Made by a program: the position numbers and the translations under genes | In this document: positions 6,940 through 7,905 of the stretch, in pieces | Position numbering within the stretch: position 1 is the first letter of the stretch | Layout: every line of letters begins with the position of its first letter | Notes under the pieces: model-generated | The model's database searches: none | Told to the model about the DNA's origin: nothing | The model's input: the letters and a program-made list of their open reading frames with translations, nothing else | Assembly (NCBI GenBank): GCA_027592155.1 | Contig: JAQCKY010000082.1 | Span: 1-7,905 of the forward strand | DNA from: Pseudomonadota bacterium | GTDB taxonomy: Bacteria > Pseudomonadota > Alphaproteobacteria > Rhodospirillales > UBA2165 | Direction of reading: 5' to 3' | DNA: 7,905 nucleotides

Positions 6940-7905
6940 ATGACCTCATCAAATATTCTCTTCATTGCGCAGTTGGTTCCCGGTTCGAGAAGCCGGCAAC
7001 GGGTCGCGGCTTTAAGGGAAATCGGGTGCCGTGTGCGCTGCATATCGACCGTTGTGCCCGGCGATTCGTATGAGACAGCTCCTTCGGTGACCGACAGAAT
7101 ACGGTACCGTTTAAGACGGCCCGGCGATCCTGCAAGTGCGAATGCGCAGATATTGGAAATTGCGGCCAAGGAACAGTTCGACGTGATCTGGCTAGACCGG
7201 GCGGTCACCATAAAAGGTCAGACATTGGCTGCAGTGAGGACGATGTCGCCGGCAACGCAAATCGTGTGGTATGCCGAAGACGATATGATGAACCCGGTGC
7301 ATCGGACCCGGTGGGTCGAATCTGCGATTCCGCATATTGATCTCTGGGTGACGACAAAGTCATTTAACGCTCAACCCGACGAGGTGCCTTCTCTTGGTGT
7401 TCGCCGCGTCATGTTCGTCAATAACGCTTACGACCCTAGGCTGCATGTTCCGGCTCGGATCAGCGAGGAGGAACGATCGGCCTACAGCGCCGACGTGGGA
7501 TTTGTCGGAACTTACGAAAAGCCGAGAGCTGATAGCCTGGTTTTCCTTGCTGGGAATAGCATCACCGTCCGTGTCTGGGGAAATGGCTGGGGACGTCTTA
7601 AAAATGCACACGACAATCTTCTTATCGAAGACCGTCCCGTTTACGACGAGGAATACGGAAAGGTCGTTGCCGCGACCGCTATCAATCTTTGCTTCCTCCG
7701 CAAGGGGAATCGCGATCTTCAAACCTGCCGGTCGATCGAACTTCCGGCATTCGGTGCCTTTATGCTGCATGAACGAAATAGCGAGATTTGCGCGCTCTTT
7801 AGGGAGGATCGAGAAGCGGCCTATTTTGAATCTGATTCCGAGTTGCTCTCTCAATGTCAGCGCTGGCTTGCAGATGAGAAAGGCCGCGATACGGTGGCCG
7901 GATCT
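6940..7905 (+). CDS. CgeB-like glycosyltransferase, C-terminus beyond right edge
   Basis: The frame is open from the ATG at 6940 to the window edge, giving 322 residues with no stop. It begins with a hydrophobic strand NILFIAQLVPGSRSRQRVAA (5-24). The later part has the marks of CgeB / Glyco_trans_1_2 proteins: ADVGFVGTYEKPRADSLVFL (184-203), VRVWGNGWGRL (210-220), AINLCFLRKGNRDLQTCRSI (247-266) and then ELPAFGAFML (267-276), with an acidic Glu in the R-x-x-E-x-P-A-x-G stretch. The family is GT-B-like and occurs in surface and spore-coat glycosylation; sugar specificity is not known. It follows the upstream gene by 11 bases and is the third rightward gene. An in-frame TTG at 6925 overlaps the preceding TGA and would add five residues, so the exact start is uncertain; neither start has a strong Shine-Dalgarno. 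Most of the donor domain is present and little is probably missing. Confidence 0.85.
   Translation, partial: MTSSNILFIAQLVPGSRSRQRVAALREIGCRVRCISTVVPGDSYETAPSVTDRIRYRLRRPGDPASANAQILEIAAKEQFDVIWLDRAVTIKGQTLAAVRTMSPATQIVWYAEDDMMNPVHRTRWVESAIPHIDLWVTTKSFNAQPDEVPSLGVRRVMFVNNAYDPRLHVPARISEEERSAYSADVGFVGTYEKPRADSLVFLAGNSITVRVWGNGWGRLKNAHDNLLIEDRPVYDEEYGKVVAATAINLCFLRKGNRDLQTCRSIELPAFGAFMLHERNSEICALFREDREAAYFESDSELLSQCQRWLADEKGRDTVAGS

Noticed and set aside
6939..6950. A small inverted repeat GATGA-CC-TCATC over the start of the CgeB-like gene
   Set aside because: The two-base loop is too short for a stable RNA hairpin and the five-base arms are easily matched by chance.
7360..7854. A 164-codon open frame on the minus strand
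   Set aside because: It lies antisense to the CgeB-like gene, whose plus-strand frame is open over the same span and carries family motifs. The minus product has no recognisable domain.

Overview
The window is a dense block of cell-surface glycan genes, almost certainly part of an O-antigen, capsule or exopolysaccharide locus. The sequence is fairly GC-rich, has tightly packed and overlapping genes, and uses TTG and GTG as some starts. Together with the protein flavour this suggests a Gram-negative proteobacterium, probably an alphaproteobacterium, but that is an impression and no marker gene here fixes the taxon. There are no RNA genes, insertion sequences, CRISPR arrays or phage genes that I can see.

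Layout: two operons diverge from a 254-base AT-richer spacer (4393-4646). Leftward, in transcription order, are a GT9 heptosyltransferase-type glycosyltransferase (4392-3328), a glutamine-hydrolysing asparagine synthase-type amidotransferase (3313-1397), a GT4-like glycosyltransferase (1397-180), and the first 61 codons of another probable glycosyltransferase that runs off the left edge (183-1). Rightward are two GT4 glycosyltransferases (4647-5828 and 5825-6928) and a CgeB-like glycosyltransferase open at the right edge (6940-7905).

Four genes start later, or at a rarer codon, than the longest reading frame suggests. The amidotransferase must begin at 3313 so that its catalytic Cys is residue 2. 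The GT4-like gene begins at 1397, sharing one base with the preceding stop. The left-edge gene begins at a TTG overlapping the preceding stop, and the second rightward GT4 begins at a GTG overlapping the preceding stop. These overlaps argue that each set of genes is one translationally coupled transcript.

Taken together, the six glycosyltransferases (counting the two edge genes) would each add a sugar to a lipid-linked or lipid A-core acceptor at the cytoplasmic face of the inner membrane, while the AsnB-type enzyme may amidate a sugar acid or other carboxylate of the glycan. No flippase, polymerase, chain-length regulator or nucleotide-sugar synthesis gene lies inside the window, so polymer type and export route cannot be read from it. 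I found no convincing new biological system. The most interesting points are the AsnB-type enzyme inside a glycan operon, inverted repeats next to two of the coupled non-AUG starts, and the structure of the divergent spacer.
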